Shown: positions 56,149 to 64,000 of the stretch, piece after piece
How positions within the stretch are numbered: the first letter of the stretch is position 1
Layout of the letters: each line of letters begins with the position of its first letter
Origin: Marinobacter antarcticus
GTDB taxonomy: Bacteria; Pseudomonadota; Gammaproteobacteria; Pseudomonadales; Oleiphilaceae
Length of the DNA stretch: 64,000 nucleotides
NCBI RefSeq assembly: GCF_900142385.1
Contig: NZ_FRAQ01000001.1
Coordinates: forward strand, 1,984,001 to 2,048,000
Reading direction: 5' to 3'
The notes under the pieces: generated by a model
The model's database searches: none
What the model was told of the DNA's origin: nothing
Seen by the model: the letters and a program-made list of their open reading frames with translations, nothing else
Translations under genes and position numbers: made by a program

Positions 56149-58809
56149 ACGAACATGAATATCCCGTTGCGGGAAGGGAATGTTTATACCTGCCTCGGTC
56201 AGAGCTCTTGTGATGGATGCGTGTATTTCGTGGGACAGCGGCATGATGTCCAGCAGGTCTTTGACAAAAACCCGAACCTCGAAATTCATGCTGCTGTCTC
56301 CGAGCCCGACGCAGAAAACTGCGGGTGCAGGCTCATCCACTACACGTTCATTATTATGTGCGACCTCGATGAGTATTTTCTGAACTTTGTCCACATCGGC
56401 CCCGTAGGCAACACCCACTCGAAGGATAACGCGAGTAATCGGATCCGATAGTGTCCAGTTAGTCAGATCCTGGGTTACGAAGGTTTTGTTAGGAATAATC
56501 TGTTCTTTTCGGTCCCAGTCGACCAGCGTGGTTGCACGAATACGTATGCGTGCAACCGTGCCGGTGATGCCATCAATGGTTACTGTATCACCCACCCGGA
56601 TCGGTCGTTCGAACAAGAGAATGATGCCAGATACAAAGTTGGCGACGATCTCTTGCAGTCCGAAGCCAAGACCTACTCCGAGCGCTGCGACCAACCACTG
56701 CAATTTAGACCACTGAACACCAATCACCCCAAGGCAGATCACCACGCCCATGATCACGAGAATGTAGGTAGTGATTGTTGTGACGGCGTAGCCGGACCCG
56801 GGTTCGAGATTCATCCTGCTCAATACCATTACTTCCAGGGTTCCCGGGAGATTTTTCGCAGCAAGAACAGTACCTGCAGCTACCAGAAGAGCGAGTAGTG
56901 CATCGGCTAGCGTGATAGGTAGTGGGTCGCCCCCCTGCAGGTCAGTGGCAATGGTCCAAAGGGTGATGTCGTTAAATAGTTGAAGTGCGGGTATAACATC
57001 GGCCCAAAGAAACACCAGACCGGCCACGGCCAGGGCAGAAACCATAATCCTTAGCAGTGAGGAGCTCTGCTGGCTGATATCTTTAAGGTTCATTTCCGGC
57101 ATGTCCAGAGTTGAAAGAACGCCTTCACCGGAAGAGTCTGCCGCTTCTCTGGCTTCTGCCATCTTGCGTTCGGCAGCTCGCTGCTCTCTTAGACGCTCCA
57201 GGGTGAGCCGGCGCTCACGCACTGAAATAACCCTGAGGCCCAGATAGTACAACAGTGAATTGAATGCCAGCCAGCAGATGGTAATGAACAGGTTGCGTTC
57301 AAGCTGCAGGGCCGTGTAGTGGTAACCAATGATGGACGCTGCGGCCAGTACAAGAGGAGCTGTCACGGCAATAAAATGCAAAAAAAGCAGGGAGCTTCTT
57401 TCTGATTTGTAAGCTCTCACGGCCTTCATGATGCGTTGTGCGAACACGGCCAGTACGATGGAAACAAGGATGAATAGCAGGCGACCGAGGCTGTCATCGA
57501 ATTGAGCGCCCTCAGGTGTTGAGCTCGTCGACGTGGTTATAACAGCGACCGGAATAACAAATGCCATCAGTACTGGCAATTCCCGACGGATAACCTGCAA
57601 GGAATTGGCATTCCAGTGAAAATGGATTTCTCCAAGCCCTTGTTCACGGGCAACGTTGCGGATAAAAGAGAGCAAAAACACGATGAAAGCAGCTGCAGTA
57701 AACCCTTTGGAAAGCGCAGAGAAAAATGCATTGCCTTCCATTAGCAACAGGGCAGCCAGAGAAAATACAAAAATACCCGGTAATGCGAGCAGAGCACTGT
57801 CGATCAGCGCCCGCAGTGTAAAAGTCGTTCGATCATGACCAACATTTCCGATATGGCGACTGTGAGCCACAATGTCGTTTATGATCGCCTTCCGTTTTAT
57901 GAGTAGCACGATAAGCAGCAGCGCCATCAGCGCTATGCGACCTCCGCGCTTGTTCACCGATTGGTTAATGGCTTCGCTCAGTGCCTCAAAGCGCAGTTGG
58001 GAAATAAACCACTTGCCGGATTCGTAAAGCTCTCCGACAGTTTCTGAATTTACAATCGTTGCGCTGGGAAGCCAGAACAATCGTTGCTGCAAGAGCTTTT
58101 GGTAGTCCTGCACCTGGTCATGAAGTGCGCTCACCGTGCTGTAGTATTCATTGAGAACTTCAATGTGCTCTGTGACGGCGCTGTGGAGCTCCCGAAGCAG
58201 ATCAGAGCGTCGGCTACGCAGTTGGCCGCGAGCATCTTTACCTGGCCCTGCAATGGCCTCAAATTCCTCCAGCCGCAGTTGCTCTTCCCTTGCTGTAGAG
58301 AGATTGTTCTCGATCCCCTCAATCAGGTCGCTGGCAATACTCTGCCGTTGCAGACGTTCAAGCCTCTGTTTTAAAAGGTCAGCATAATTGGAGGTCAGGT
58401 TAAGCCCGGCTTTCTCAAGCCTAAGCTCGAAACTCTTGTACTCATCCTGCAGGCGGGTAAGAATGGATTCGGCGTATTTAAGCCTGTCCCGACTTGCCGC
58501 TACAGCAGTCTGGCGCTGGTCGAGCGAGACTTGCAGCGCACGAACCTGTTCCTGTATGCCGGTATTGACCGCATCCGGCAGTTCAATTTCCGGAGGCGCA
58601 TCTGTACTTGCCTCGAGTTCCGGTTGTACGGCTGGCCTGGATTCCTCTTGCTCCAGGGGTTTTTTATCGGTTTGCTGAGACGCCTCTTTCGTTGGTTGGA
58701 GGGGGGCTTCTGCTTCCTGGGCGAGTGCAGGTAATGTTGAAAAGCAGAGCAGAAGAACCCCGGCCATCCATGTTGTAAGGAATGCATAACGGGTAGGGCG
58801 TTGCTTCAT
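56128..58809 (-). CDS. Large MscS-family mechanosensitive channel (MscK/KefA-like)
   Basis: An inner-membrane channel that opens under osmotic downshock. A signal peptide (FLTTWMAGVLLLCFSTLPAL) is followed by a coiled-coil periplasmic domain (to about residue 260) and a series of membrane helices. The MscS core lies in the last 300 residues. The pore helix region is WLVAALGVGLGFGLQEIVAN and the beta domain has RPIRVGDTVTIDGITGTVARI and DLTNWTLSDPITR. The 893 residues are shorter than E. coli MscK (1120). The start at 58809 is preferred because a signal peptide follows; the frame reaches 58938 but would overlap lpxH. Confidence 0.88.
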   Translation of the reverse strand: MKQRPTRYAFLTTWMAGVLLLCFSTLPALAQEAEAPLQPTKEASQQTDKKPLEQEESRPAVQPELEASTDAPPEIELPDAVNTGIQEQVRALQVSLDQRQTAVAASRDRLKYAESILTRLQDEYKSFELRLEKAGLNLTSNYADLLKQRLERLQRQSIASDLIEGIENNLSTAREEQLRLEEFEAIAGPGKDARGQLRSRRSDLLRELHSAVTEHIEVLNEYYSTVSALHDQVQDYQKLLQQRLFWLPSATIVNSETVGELYESGKWFISQLRFEALSEAINQSVNKRGGRIALMALLLIVLLIKRKAIINDIVAHSRHIGNVGHDRTTFTLRALIDSALLALPGIFVFSLAALLLMEGNAFFSALSKGFTAAAFIVFLLSFIRNVAREQGLGEIHFHWNANSLQVIRRELPVLMAFVIPVAVITTSTSSTPEGAQFDDSLGRLLFILVSIVLAVFAQRIMKAVRAYKSERSSLLFLHFIAVTAPLVLAAASIIGYHYTALQLERNLFITICWLAFNSLLYYLGLRVISVRERRLTLERLREQRAAERKMAEAREAADSSGEGVLSTLDMPEMNLKDISQQSSSLLRIMVSALAVAGLVFLWADVIPALQLFNDITLWTIATDLQGGDPLPITLADALLALLVAAGTVLAAKNLPGTLEVMVLSRMNLEPGSGYAVTTITTYILVIMGVVICLGVIGVQWSKLQWLVAALGVGLGFGLQEIVANFVSGIILLFERPIRVGDTVTIDGITGTVARIRIRATTLVDWDRKEQIIPNKTFVTQDLTNWTLSDPITRVILRVGVAYGADVDKVQKILIEVAHNNERVVDEPAPAVFCVGLGDSSMNFEVRVFVKDLLDIMPLSHEIHASITRALTEAGINIPFPQRDIHVRTLPEAR

Positions 58810-58880
58810 GTGTTTGCGATCCTCGCGTTGGCGGCCCTGCTTGCGTCTTTTATTCTCGGTAACGATTGCTTTCAGGTGCG

Positions 58881-59606
58881 TCAGAGCGGCGTTTTTTTCA
58901 GCTCTGGCTTCTGTCCCGGCCTTGAGTCCAGCCACCATACGTTTTCGTCCCAGTCGCCAAGAACAATTCGTTTTGCGGCCTCGCCGTTTACTTCCAACTC
59001 GTGTTCCGCGGGCCGATGAGTATGGCCATGGATAAGTTGCGACACATTATGGTTTTCCATCACTCGCACTACTTCGTCTGGAGTGACATCCATAATATCC
59101 TCTGCTTTGCCGCGGTTTGTAGCCATGCTCAACTCCCGGAGTTGCCGGGCCATTCGCTGACGATCTTTGAGAGGGCGTGCAAGAATGAGCTTCTGCGTTT
59201 GCGGGTTGCGCATGTTGGCGCGAAATTTCTGGTATTCGACATCGGCTGTGCAAAGGCTGTCACCGTGCATCAGCAGGGTGGGGGTGCCCTGAAGGTCGAT
59301 AAGCGTGGGGTCGTCCAGCAACGTAGCGCCGGCCCGGTCACAGAAATCCTCACCCAACAAAAAGTCCCGGTTCCCGTGCATCAGGAAGATCCTGGTGCCG
59401 TTTTCGCTCAGCGCGCGGAGCGCTGCTGCGACCTGCTCTTGCAGAGGCGTGCGCTCATCGTCACCGATCCATGCCTCAAAAAAATCACCAAGGATGTACA
59501 GCTTCTCTGCGCCGGGCGCTTCTTCTTTCAGAAAGCCGAGAAACGCCCCGGTAATGTCGGGGCGTGACTCTTCCAGGTGAAGATCGGAAATAAACAGCGT
59601 GGTCAC
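58881..59606 (-). CDS. lpxH: UDP-2,3-diacylglucosamine diphosphatase
   Basis: A Mn-dependent calcineurin-type phosphoesterase that forms lipid X in lipid A synthesis. Metal-ligand motifs occur in order: [37 protein letters not shown] and [11 protein letters not shown]. The 241 residues are typical. Its ATG overlaps the ppiB stop by four bases, so the pair is translationally coupled. The MscS-family gene follows 71 bases downstream. Confidence 0.95.
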   Translation of the reverse strand: MTTLFISDLHLEESRPDITGAFLGFLKEEAPGAEKLYILGDFFEAWIGDDERTPLQEQVAAALRALSENGTRIFLMHGNRDFLLGEDFCDRAGATLLDDPTLIDLQGTPTLLMHGDSLCTADVEYQKFRANMRNPQTQKLILARPLKDRQRMARQLRELSMATNRGKAEDIMDVTPDEVVRVMENHNVSQLIHGHTHRPAEHELEVNGEAAKRIVLGDWDENVWWLDSRPGQKPELKKTPL

Positions 59607-60112
59607 GCTGCGCCTCCGTCCTCTACAACGCGGGCTTTCTCGATAACCACGTCCTCGGAAGGTACGTCCTGGTGGCCTGCGCCCATGGTTGTGCGCACAG
59701 CGCGGATGGCGTTAACCGTATCCATGCCTTCCACAACCTTGCCGAACACGCAGTAGCCCCAGCCTTCGGCATTTTTGGCGCTGTGGTCGAGGAAGCCATT
59801 GTTTTCCACGTTGATGAAGAACTGGGCAGAGGCGGAATGTGGATCCATGGTGCGGGCCATGGCGACGGTGCCCTGCATATTACTCAGGCCGTTATCGGCC
59901 TCGTTCTTGATCGGCTCGCGGGTTTTGCGGGCGGTCATGCCGGGTTCAAAGCCACCACCCTGGACCATAAAGTTGCTGATTACCCGGTGAAAAATCAGAC
60001 CGTCGTAGAAGCCGTCGCGAACATATTGTTCAAAGTTCTTTGCGGTTTCAGGGGCTTTTTCATAATCCAGTTCGAGCTTGATATCACCGTGATTGGTTGT
60101 TAGCAGAATCAT
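59603..60112 (-). CDS. ppiB: Peptidyl-prolyl cis-trans isomerase B (cyclophilin)
   Basis: A cytosolic cyclophilin that speeds proline isomerisation. The active-site blocks are [28 protein letters not shown] and [14 protein letters not shown]. It is 169 residues from the ATG at 60112, which has AGGAA upstream; the longer frame to 60229 is not family-like. It is divergent from glnS, and in E. coli the same ppiB-lpxH pair is divergent from cysS. Confidence 0.95.
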   Translation of the reverse strand: MILLTTNHGDIKLELDYEKAPETAKNFEQYVRDGFYDGLIFHRVISNFMVQGGGFEPGMTARKTREPIKNEADNGLSNMQGTVAMARTMDPHSASAQFFINVENNGFLDHSAKNAEGWGYCVFGKVVEGMDTVNAIRAVRTTMGAGHQDVPSEDVVIEKARVVEDGGAA

Positions 60113-60248
60113 CAGGGTTTCCTGTTCGTTGAGTTTGAATCGGTTAAAGCAGGTATTGTACTCAAGAGTTTCCGGCGATGCATGAGTCCGGCGCTGATTT
60201 ATGAGTATAATAGCGGGTTTATGACCCACTTCTTTTAACAGAGATTGT

Positions 60249-61919
60249 ATGAGCGCCGAGTCAAAGAAAGCCCATAACTTTATTCAGAGCCTGATTGAAG
60301 ACGCCGTCGCCAACGGCGAGCATACCGGTCAGGTGGTGACACGTTTCCCGCCTGAGCCTAATGGTTACCTGCACGTCGGCCACGCCAAATCGATCTGCCT
60401 TAACTTTGGCATTGCTGAGACATTTGCCGGCGAGTGCAATCTGCGATTTGATGACACAAATCCGGAGAAGGAGAGCCAGGAGTACATCGACGCCATCAAA
60501 AAGGATGTTGAATGGCTGGGTTACACCTGGGCTGGAGATGCGCGTTATGCCTCTGACTACTTTGATGCCATATATTATTTTGCAGAAGAGTTGATTGAGA
60601 AAGGCAAGGCCTATGTGTGTGCGCTATCTGCGGACGAAATGGCGGAATACCGTGGAAGCCTGAAAGAGCCCGGCAGAAACAGTCCGCACCGCGAACGCCC
60701 TGCAGAGGAAAGTCTGAAACTTTTTCGTGACATGCGTGACGGGAAATATGAAAACGGCGAACTGGTGTTGCGGGCGAAGATCGATATGGCTTCTCCCAAC
60801 ATGAACATGCGCGACCCCATCCTTTACCGCATTCGTTACGCAGAGCATCACCAGACGGGTGATAAATGGTGCATCTATCCGATGTACGACTTCACCCACC
60901 CCATCTCGGATGCCATGGAGGGAGTTACTCACTCCCTGTGTACGCTGGAGTTTGAAGACCACCGCCCGCTTTACGACTGGGTGCTGGATAATATCACTGC
61001 CCCGTGTCAGCCGCGGCAGATTGAGTTTGCCCGTCTCAACCTGAACTACACTATCACCAGCAAGCGTAAGCTCAGGCGCCTGGTGGATGAGCACCTGGTA
61101 GACAGCTGGGACGACCCACGCATGCCCACCATCTCAGGCATGCGTCGCCGGGGCTACACACCGGAATCGCTGCGAACCTTCTGCGATATGATCGGCGTAA
61201 ACAAAGCCGGTGGTACCGTGGACATGGGCATGCTGGAATTCGCTATCCGGGAAGACCTCAATACCCGTGCGCCCCGCGCCATGTGTGTGATGCGCCCGCT
61301 GAAGGTGACGCTCACCAACTACCCGGCCGACAAAACCGAGACCCTGGTGTTGCCGGTGCATCCGCAGAACCCTGACATGGGGCAGCGTGAAGTTACCTGG
61401 AGCCAGACTCTGTATATCGATCGGGAAGATTTTATTGAAGAAGTGCCGCGCAAGTGGAAGCGCCTGGCGCCTGATCAGGCAGTTCGTCTACGCGGTGGCT
61501 ATGTAATGACCTGCAAGGAAGTGGTGCGGGATGCCAATGGCGAGATTGTCGAACTCCGTTGCGAATACGATCCGTCCACGCTGGGCGTTAACCCCGAGGG
61601 CTACAAGCCCAACGGCGTTGTCCACTGGGTCTCTGAGAGCGACAGCGTAGGGTGTGATATCAATCTTTACGACCGTCTGTTCAACCATGAGTCACCCGAC
61701 AGCGACAAAGAAGGCGACATGGTTGATCACATTAATCCGCAATCGCTTGTGGTGCTTGAGGGCGCGCGGGTAGAACGCAGTCTGGCGACCCCTCGCACTG
61801 ATCTGCCATACCAGTTTGAGCGGGAAGGCTATTTCTTTTGTGACCAGGAGTTGACCGCCAAAGCCGGCAAGCCGGTATTCAATCGCACCGTTACCTTGCG
61901 GGATTCCTGGGGTAAATAA
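60249..61919 (+). CDS. glnS: Glutaminyl-tRNA synthetase
   Basis: A class I synthetase that attaches glutamine to tRNA-Gln. The HIGH-type motif is PPEPNGYLHVGHAKS at about residues 34-48. The KMSKS equivalent is ITSKRKLRRLV. The C-terminal anticodon-binding barrels include VHWVSESDS. At 556 residues it equals the E. coli length class. A TATAAT hexamer at 60206-60211 could be its -10. cysS follows after 25 bases. Presence of glnS means Gln-tRNA is made directly. Confidence 0.97.
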   Translation: MSAESKKAHNFIQSLIEDAVANGEHTGQVVTRFPPEPNGYLHVGHAKSICLNFGIAETFAGECNLRFDDTNPEKESQEYIDAIKKDVEWLGYTWAGDARYASDYFDAIYYFAEELIEKGKAYVCALSADEMAEYRGSLKEPGRNSPHRERPAEESLKLFRDMRDGKYENGELVLRAKIDMASPNMNMRDPILYRIRYAEHHQTGDKWCIYPMYDFTHPISDAMEGVTHSLCTLEFEDHRPLYDWVLDNITAPCQPRQIEFARLNLNYTITSKRKLRRLVDEHLVDSWDDPRMPTISGMRRRGYTPESLRTFCDMIGVNKAGGTVDMGMLEFAIREDLNTRAPRAMCVMRPLKVTLTNYPADKTETLVLPVHPQNPDMGQREVTWSQTLYIDREDFIEEVPRKWKRLAPDQAVRLRGGYVMTCKEVVRDANGEIVELRCEYDPSTLGVNPEGYKPNGVVHWVSESDSVGCDINLYDRLFNHESPDSDKEGDMVDHINPQSLVVLEGARVERSLATPRTDLPYQFEREGYFFCDQELTAKAGKPVFNRTVTLRDSWGK

Positions 61920-61944
61920 GGGGTAAGCATTTGGGAGACCAGAA

Positions 61945-63333
61945 GTGATCAGGATATACAACACGCTCACCCAGCAAAAAGAAATCTTCACCCCCATCGA
62001 GCCGGGGAAGGTTCGGATGTATGTGTGTGGAATGACGGTTTATGACTACTGCCACCTGGGCCATGCCAGGGTGTTGGTGGCTTTTGATGTGGTAACCCGT
62101 TATCTGCGCAATCGTGGGTACGATGTGACTTATGTGCGCAACATAACCGATATCGACGACAAGATTCTCCGGCGTGCTGAGGAGAACGGGGAGCCGTTTA
62201 CCGATCTCACTGAGCGCATGATTGCCGCGATGCATGAGGATGAAGCCAGGCTTGGTGTGCTTTCGCCCAGTGCAGAGCCGCGGGCGACGGACTACATCGC
62301 TGAGATCATCGCCATGATCAACACGCTTATTGAATCTGATCATGCCTACGCCACCGATAACGGTGACGTGTATTTTTCCGTTGAGTCGTTCGAAGGCTAC
62401 GGAAAGCTCAGTAAGAAAAAGCTTGAGGATCTTCTTGCCGGAGCGCGCATCGATGTACACGAAGCCAAGCGCAGTCCGGCTGATTTTGCACTCTGGAAAG
62501 CAGCCGGCGAAGGCGAGGTAAGCTGGCCGTCGCCCTGGGGCAATGGTCGCCCTGGGTGGCATATTGAATGTTCGGCCATGTCGAATCGCTGCCTGGGCGA
62601 TACCTTCGACATTCATGGTGGCGGGCCGGACTTGCTGTTTCCCCACCACGAAAACGAAATTGCCCAGTCCGAATGCGCGACAGGCCACACCTTTGTAAAT
62701 ACCTGGATGCATGCGGGTGCGATCCGTGTGAACAAGGAGAAAATGTCCAAGTCTTTGGGCAACTTCTTCACTATAAGGGAGATTCTGGAGCGCTATCCGC
62801 CCGAAGTGGTACGCTTCTTCCTGGTTTCCAGCCACTACCGCAGCCAGGTCGATTATTCTGAAGATAACCTTGCTGAGGCGGGGCGATCTCTTGCCAGGCT
62901 TTATCATGCTTTGCGTGGCATTGTGCCAGCGAACTCCGGCGATGTGCCTGAGACAGACCACGACCGGCGCTTTGTGGAGTTGATGAGCGATGACTTCAAC
63001 TGCGCCGGCGCGATTTCAGTTCTGCACGCATTGGCCAACGACATCAATCAGCACCGCCGTGAAGGCCGTGATGGCGAGGCAAAAGAAGCGGCGACCGTAA
63101 TGATCAGGCTTGGCGCAATTCTTGGCCTGTTGCAGCAGGATCCGGACGTGTTCTTCCAGGCGGATTCCGGCGGCGAATTGAGTGCAGCGGACATCGAAGC
63201 GAAAATCCAGGCTCGAGCCGGTGCCCGTAAGGCCAAGGACTTTGCCGGCGCCGACCGCATTCGTGATGAGCTGGCAGAGCAGGGTATTATTCTGGATGAT
63301 TCCCGTGAGGGAACAAACTGGCGGCGTAGCTGA
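61945..63333 (+). CDS. cysS: Cysteinyl-tRNA synthetase
   Basis: A zinc-dependent class I synthetase. Zinc ligands are Cys28 (MYVCGMTVYD), the Cys in GWHIECSAMS, and His and Glu in HHENEIAQSE. The HIGH-type motif is HLGHARV and KMSKS is at 266-270. The C-terminal anticodon-binding region ends DDSREGTNWRR. The start is a GTG at 61945. With 462 residues it is full length. It is likely co-transcribed with glnS. Confidence 0.97.
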   Translation: MIRIYNTLTQQKEIFTPIEPGKVRMYVCGMTVYDYCHLGHARVLVAFDVVTRYLRNRGYDVTYVRNITDIDDKILRRAEENGEPFTDLTERMIAAMHEDEARLGVLSPSAEPRATDYIAEIIAMINTLIESDHAYATDNGDVYFSVESFEGYGKLSKKKLEDLLAGARIDVHEAKRSPADFALWKAAGEGEVSWPSPWGNGRPGWHIECSAMSNRCLGDTFDIHGGGPDLLFPHHENEIAQSECATGHTFVNTWMHAGAIRVNKEKMSKSLGNFFTIREILERYPPEVVRFFLVSSHYRSQVDYSEDNLAEAGRSLARLYHALRGIVPANSGDVPETDHDRRFVELMSDDFNCAGAISVLHALANDINQHRREGRDGEAKEAATVMIRLGAILGLLQQDPDVFFQADSGGELSAADIEAKIQARAGARKAKDFAGADRIRDELAEQGIILDDSREGTNWRRS

Positions 63334-63469
63334 CGCTATTACCAAAGTCGTGTTGTGCTTTGGGAAATGACCTTGTAGGGAATTTCCCGTACAATACGGC
63401 CCTCGATTTTACCGAGCCCGACCGCTGAGCGGCTTTCGGGACAGGGCTAACCCACTGAGGCGAAGAACG

Positions 63470-64000
63470 ATGACAGAGCGCGTACAACTCGGCGGCATTC
63501 AGGTCGCAAAGAACTTGTATGACTTCGTGAACAACGAGGCAATTCCGGGTACCGGAGTGAATGCAGAAAAATTCTGGGCGGAATTCGACAAGATCGTTAA
63601 TGACCTGGCGCCACGGAACCGGGAGTTGCTGGCCAAGCGCGATGCTATCCAGGAAAAAATGGACAGCTGGAACCGCGACCACAAGGGTCAGAAACTGGAC
63701 ATGGCAGCCTATAAATCCTTCCTGAAGGATATCGGTTACCTGGAAGAAGAACCGGCGGATTTCCAGATTTCTACCGCCAATGTTGATCCCGAAGTCGCTA
63801 CCATGGCTGGTCCGCAGCTTGTGGTGCCGATCATGAATGCCCGCTTTGCACTGAACGCAGCCAATGCGCGCTGGGGTAGTCTGTACGATGCACTGTATGG
63901 TACCGACGCCATTTCTGAAGACAACGGTGCGGAAAAAGGCCGTGGTTACAACCCCGTGCGTGGCGCCAAGGTTATTGAGTTTGCGCGCAATCTGCTGGAT
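63470..64000 (+). CDS. glcB: Malate synthase G, 3'-partial
   Basis: The enzyme condenses glyoxylate and acetyl-CoA to malate in the glyoxylate and glycolate pathways. The visible 177 residues start [20 protein letters not shown] and contain [39 protein letters not shown] and [16 protein letters not shown], all typical of the long (about 725-residue) type G form. The frame is open to the window edge. No long frame covers it on the other strand. It follows cysS after 136 bases; the gap has no further gene. Confidence 0.95.
   Translation, partial: MTERVQLGGIQVAKNLYDFVNNEAIPGTGVNAEKFWAEFDKIVNDLAPRNRELLAKRDAIQEKMDSWNRDHKGQKLDMAAYKSFLKDIGYLEEEPADFQISTANVDPEVATMAGPQLVVPIMNARFALNAANARWGSLYDALYGTDAISEDNGAEKGRGYNPVRGAKVIEFARNLLD

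Noticed and set aside
61891..62961. 356-codon open frame antisense to cysS
   Set aside because: All conserved cysteinyl-tRNA synthetase motifs are read on the plus strand; the antisense product resembles nothing.
63378..63388. Palindrome GGGAATTTCCC upstream of glcB as an operator
   Set aside because: It is short and isolated, and I know of no regulator site of this form for malate synthase; a chance palindrome is as likely.

Overview
The window is a gene-dense chromosomal segment from a Gram-negative gammaproteobacterium. It shows outer-membrane lipid genes (lpxH), an RNase E with a long disordered tail, rne/rluC head to head, the yceF-yceD-rpmF-plsX-fab cluster, and a fpr gene divergent from a FinR-like LysR gene. 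Gene content and order, including plsX directly before fabD, TAXI-TRAP transport, MiaE and a PutP/AraC pair, fit a marine Pseudomonas relative such as Marinobacter. The genus is inferred from protein character, not from an rRNA marker. I see no rRNA, CRISPR array, insertion sequence, prophage or integron.

Layout. 1-6.8 kb: an FMN-dependent lactate-dehydrogenase-type enzyme cut by the window edge, a DUF488-like fragment, an AEC permease, a Zur-box-controlled znuA, gltX, the tRNA-Ala(GGC)/tRNA-Glu(TTC) pair, a QueD-like T-fold protein, and a MobA-like nucleotidyltransferase without a normal start codon. 6.7-9.6 kb, minus strand: a receiver protein with a C-terminal membrane anchor, an exported PEGA-MORN protein and a small membrane protein. 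9.7-19.5 kb: an M16C peptidase, ppsR/ppsA, rraA, an SH3/coiled-coil protein with a PilZ protein, a YciI protein, a PHP phosphoesterase and a UPF0149 protein. 19.5-26.8 kb: rne, a 609-base leader region, rluC, a HAD phosphatase, sppA and a Maf protein. 26.9-34.9 kb: yceD-rpmF-plsX-fabD-fabG-acpP-fabF-pabC-mltG-tmk. The fabH and holB genes found in the E. coli version of this cluster are missing here.

34.9-41.7 kb: an AraC regulator next to putP, then a TAXI-TRAP uptake system overlapping a TSUP permease. 41.7-47.5 kb: acnB, miaE, finR-like/fpr and a thioesterase. 47.5-51.7 kb: a three-gene MacAB-like exporter followed by a lipoprotein with a phage-lysozyme-like motif. 51.9-56.1 kb: a complete aapJQMP amino-acid importer. 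56.1-64 kb: an MscK-like channel, lpxH and ppiB on the minus strand; glnS, cysS and the start of glcB on the plus strand.

Most of the window is core metabolism: translation (gltX, glnS, cysS, rpmF, tRNAs, rluC, miaE), fatty-acid and envelope synthesis, RNA decay (rne with rraA), carbon flow (ppsA, acnB, glcB) and uptake. I found no clear new defence or mobile system. The parts worth a second look are the membrane-anchored receiver beside the PEGA-MORN protein, the lysozyme-like lipoprotein with the exporter, the TRAP-TSUP pair, the octapeptide repeat in RNase E, an apparently leaderless promoter ahead of yceD, and the ATA start of the MobA-like gene.
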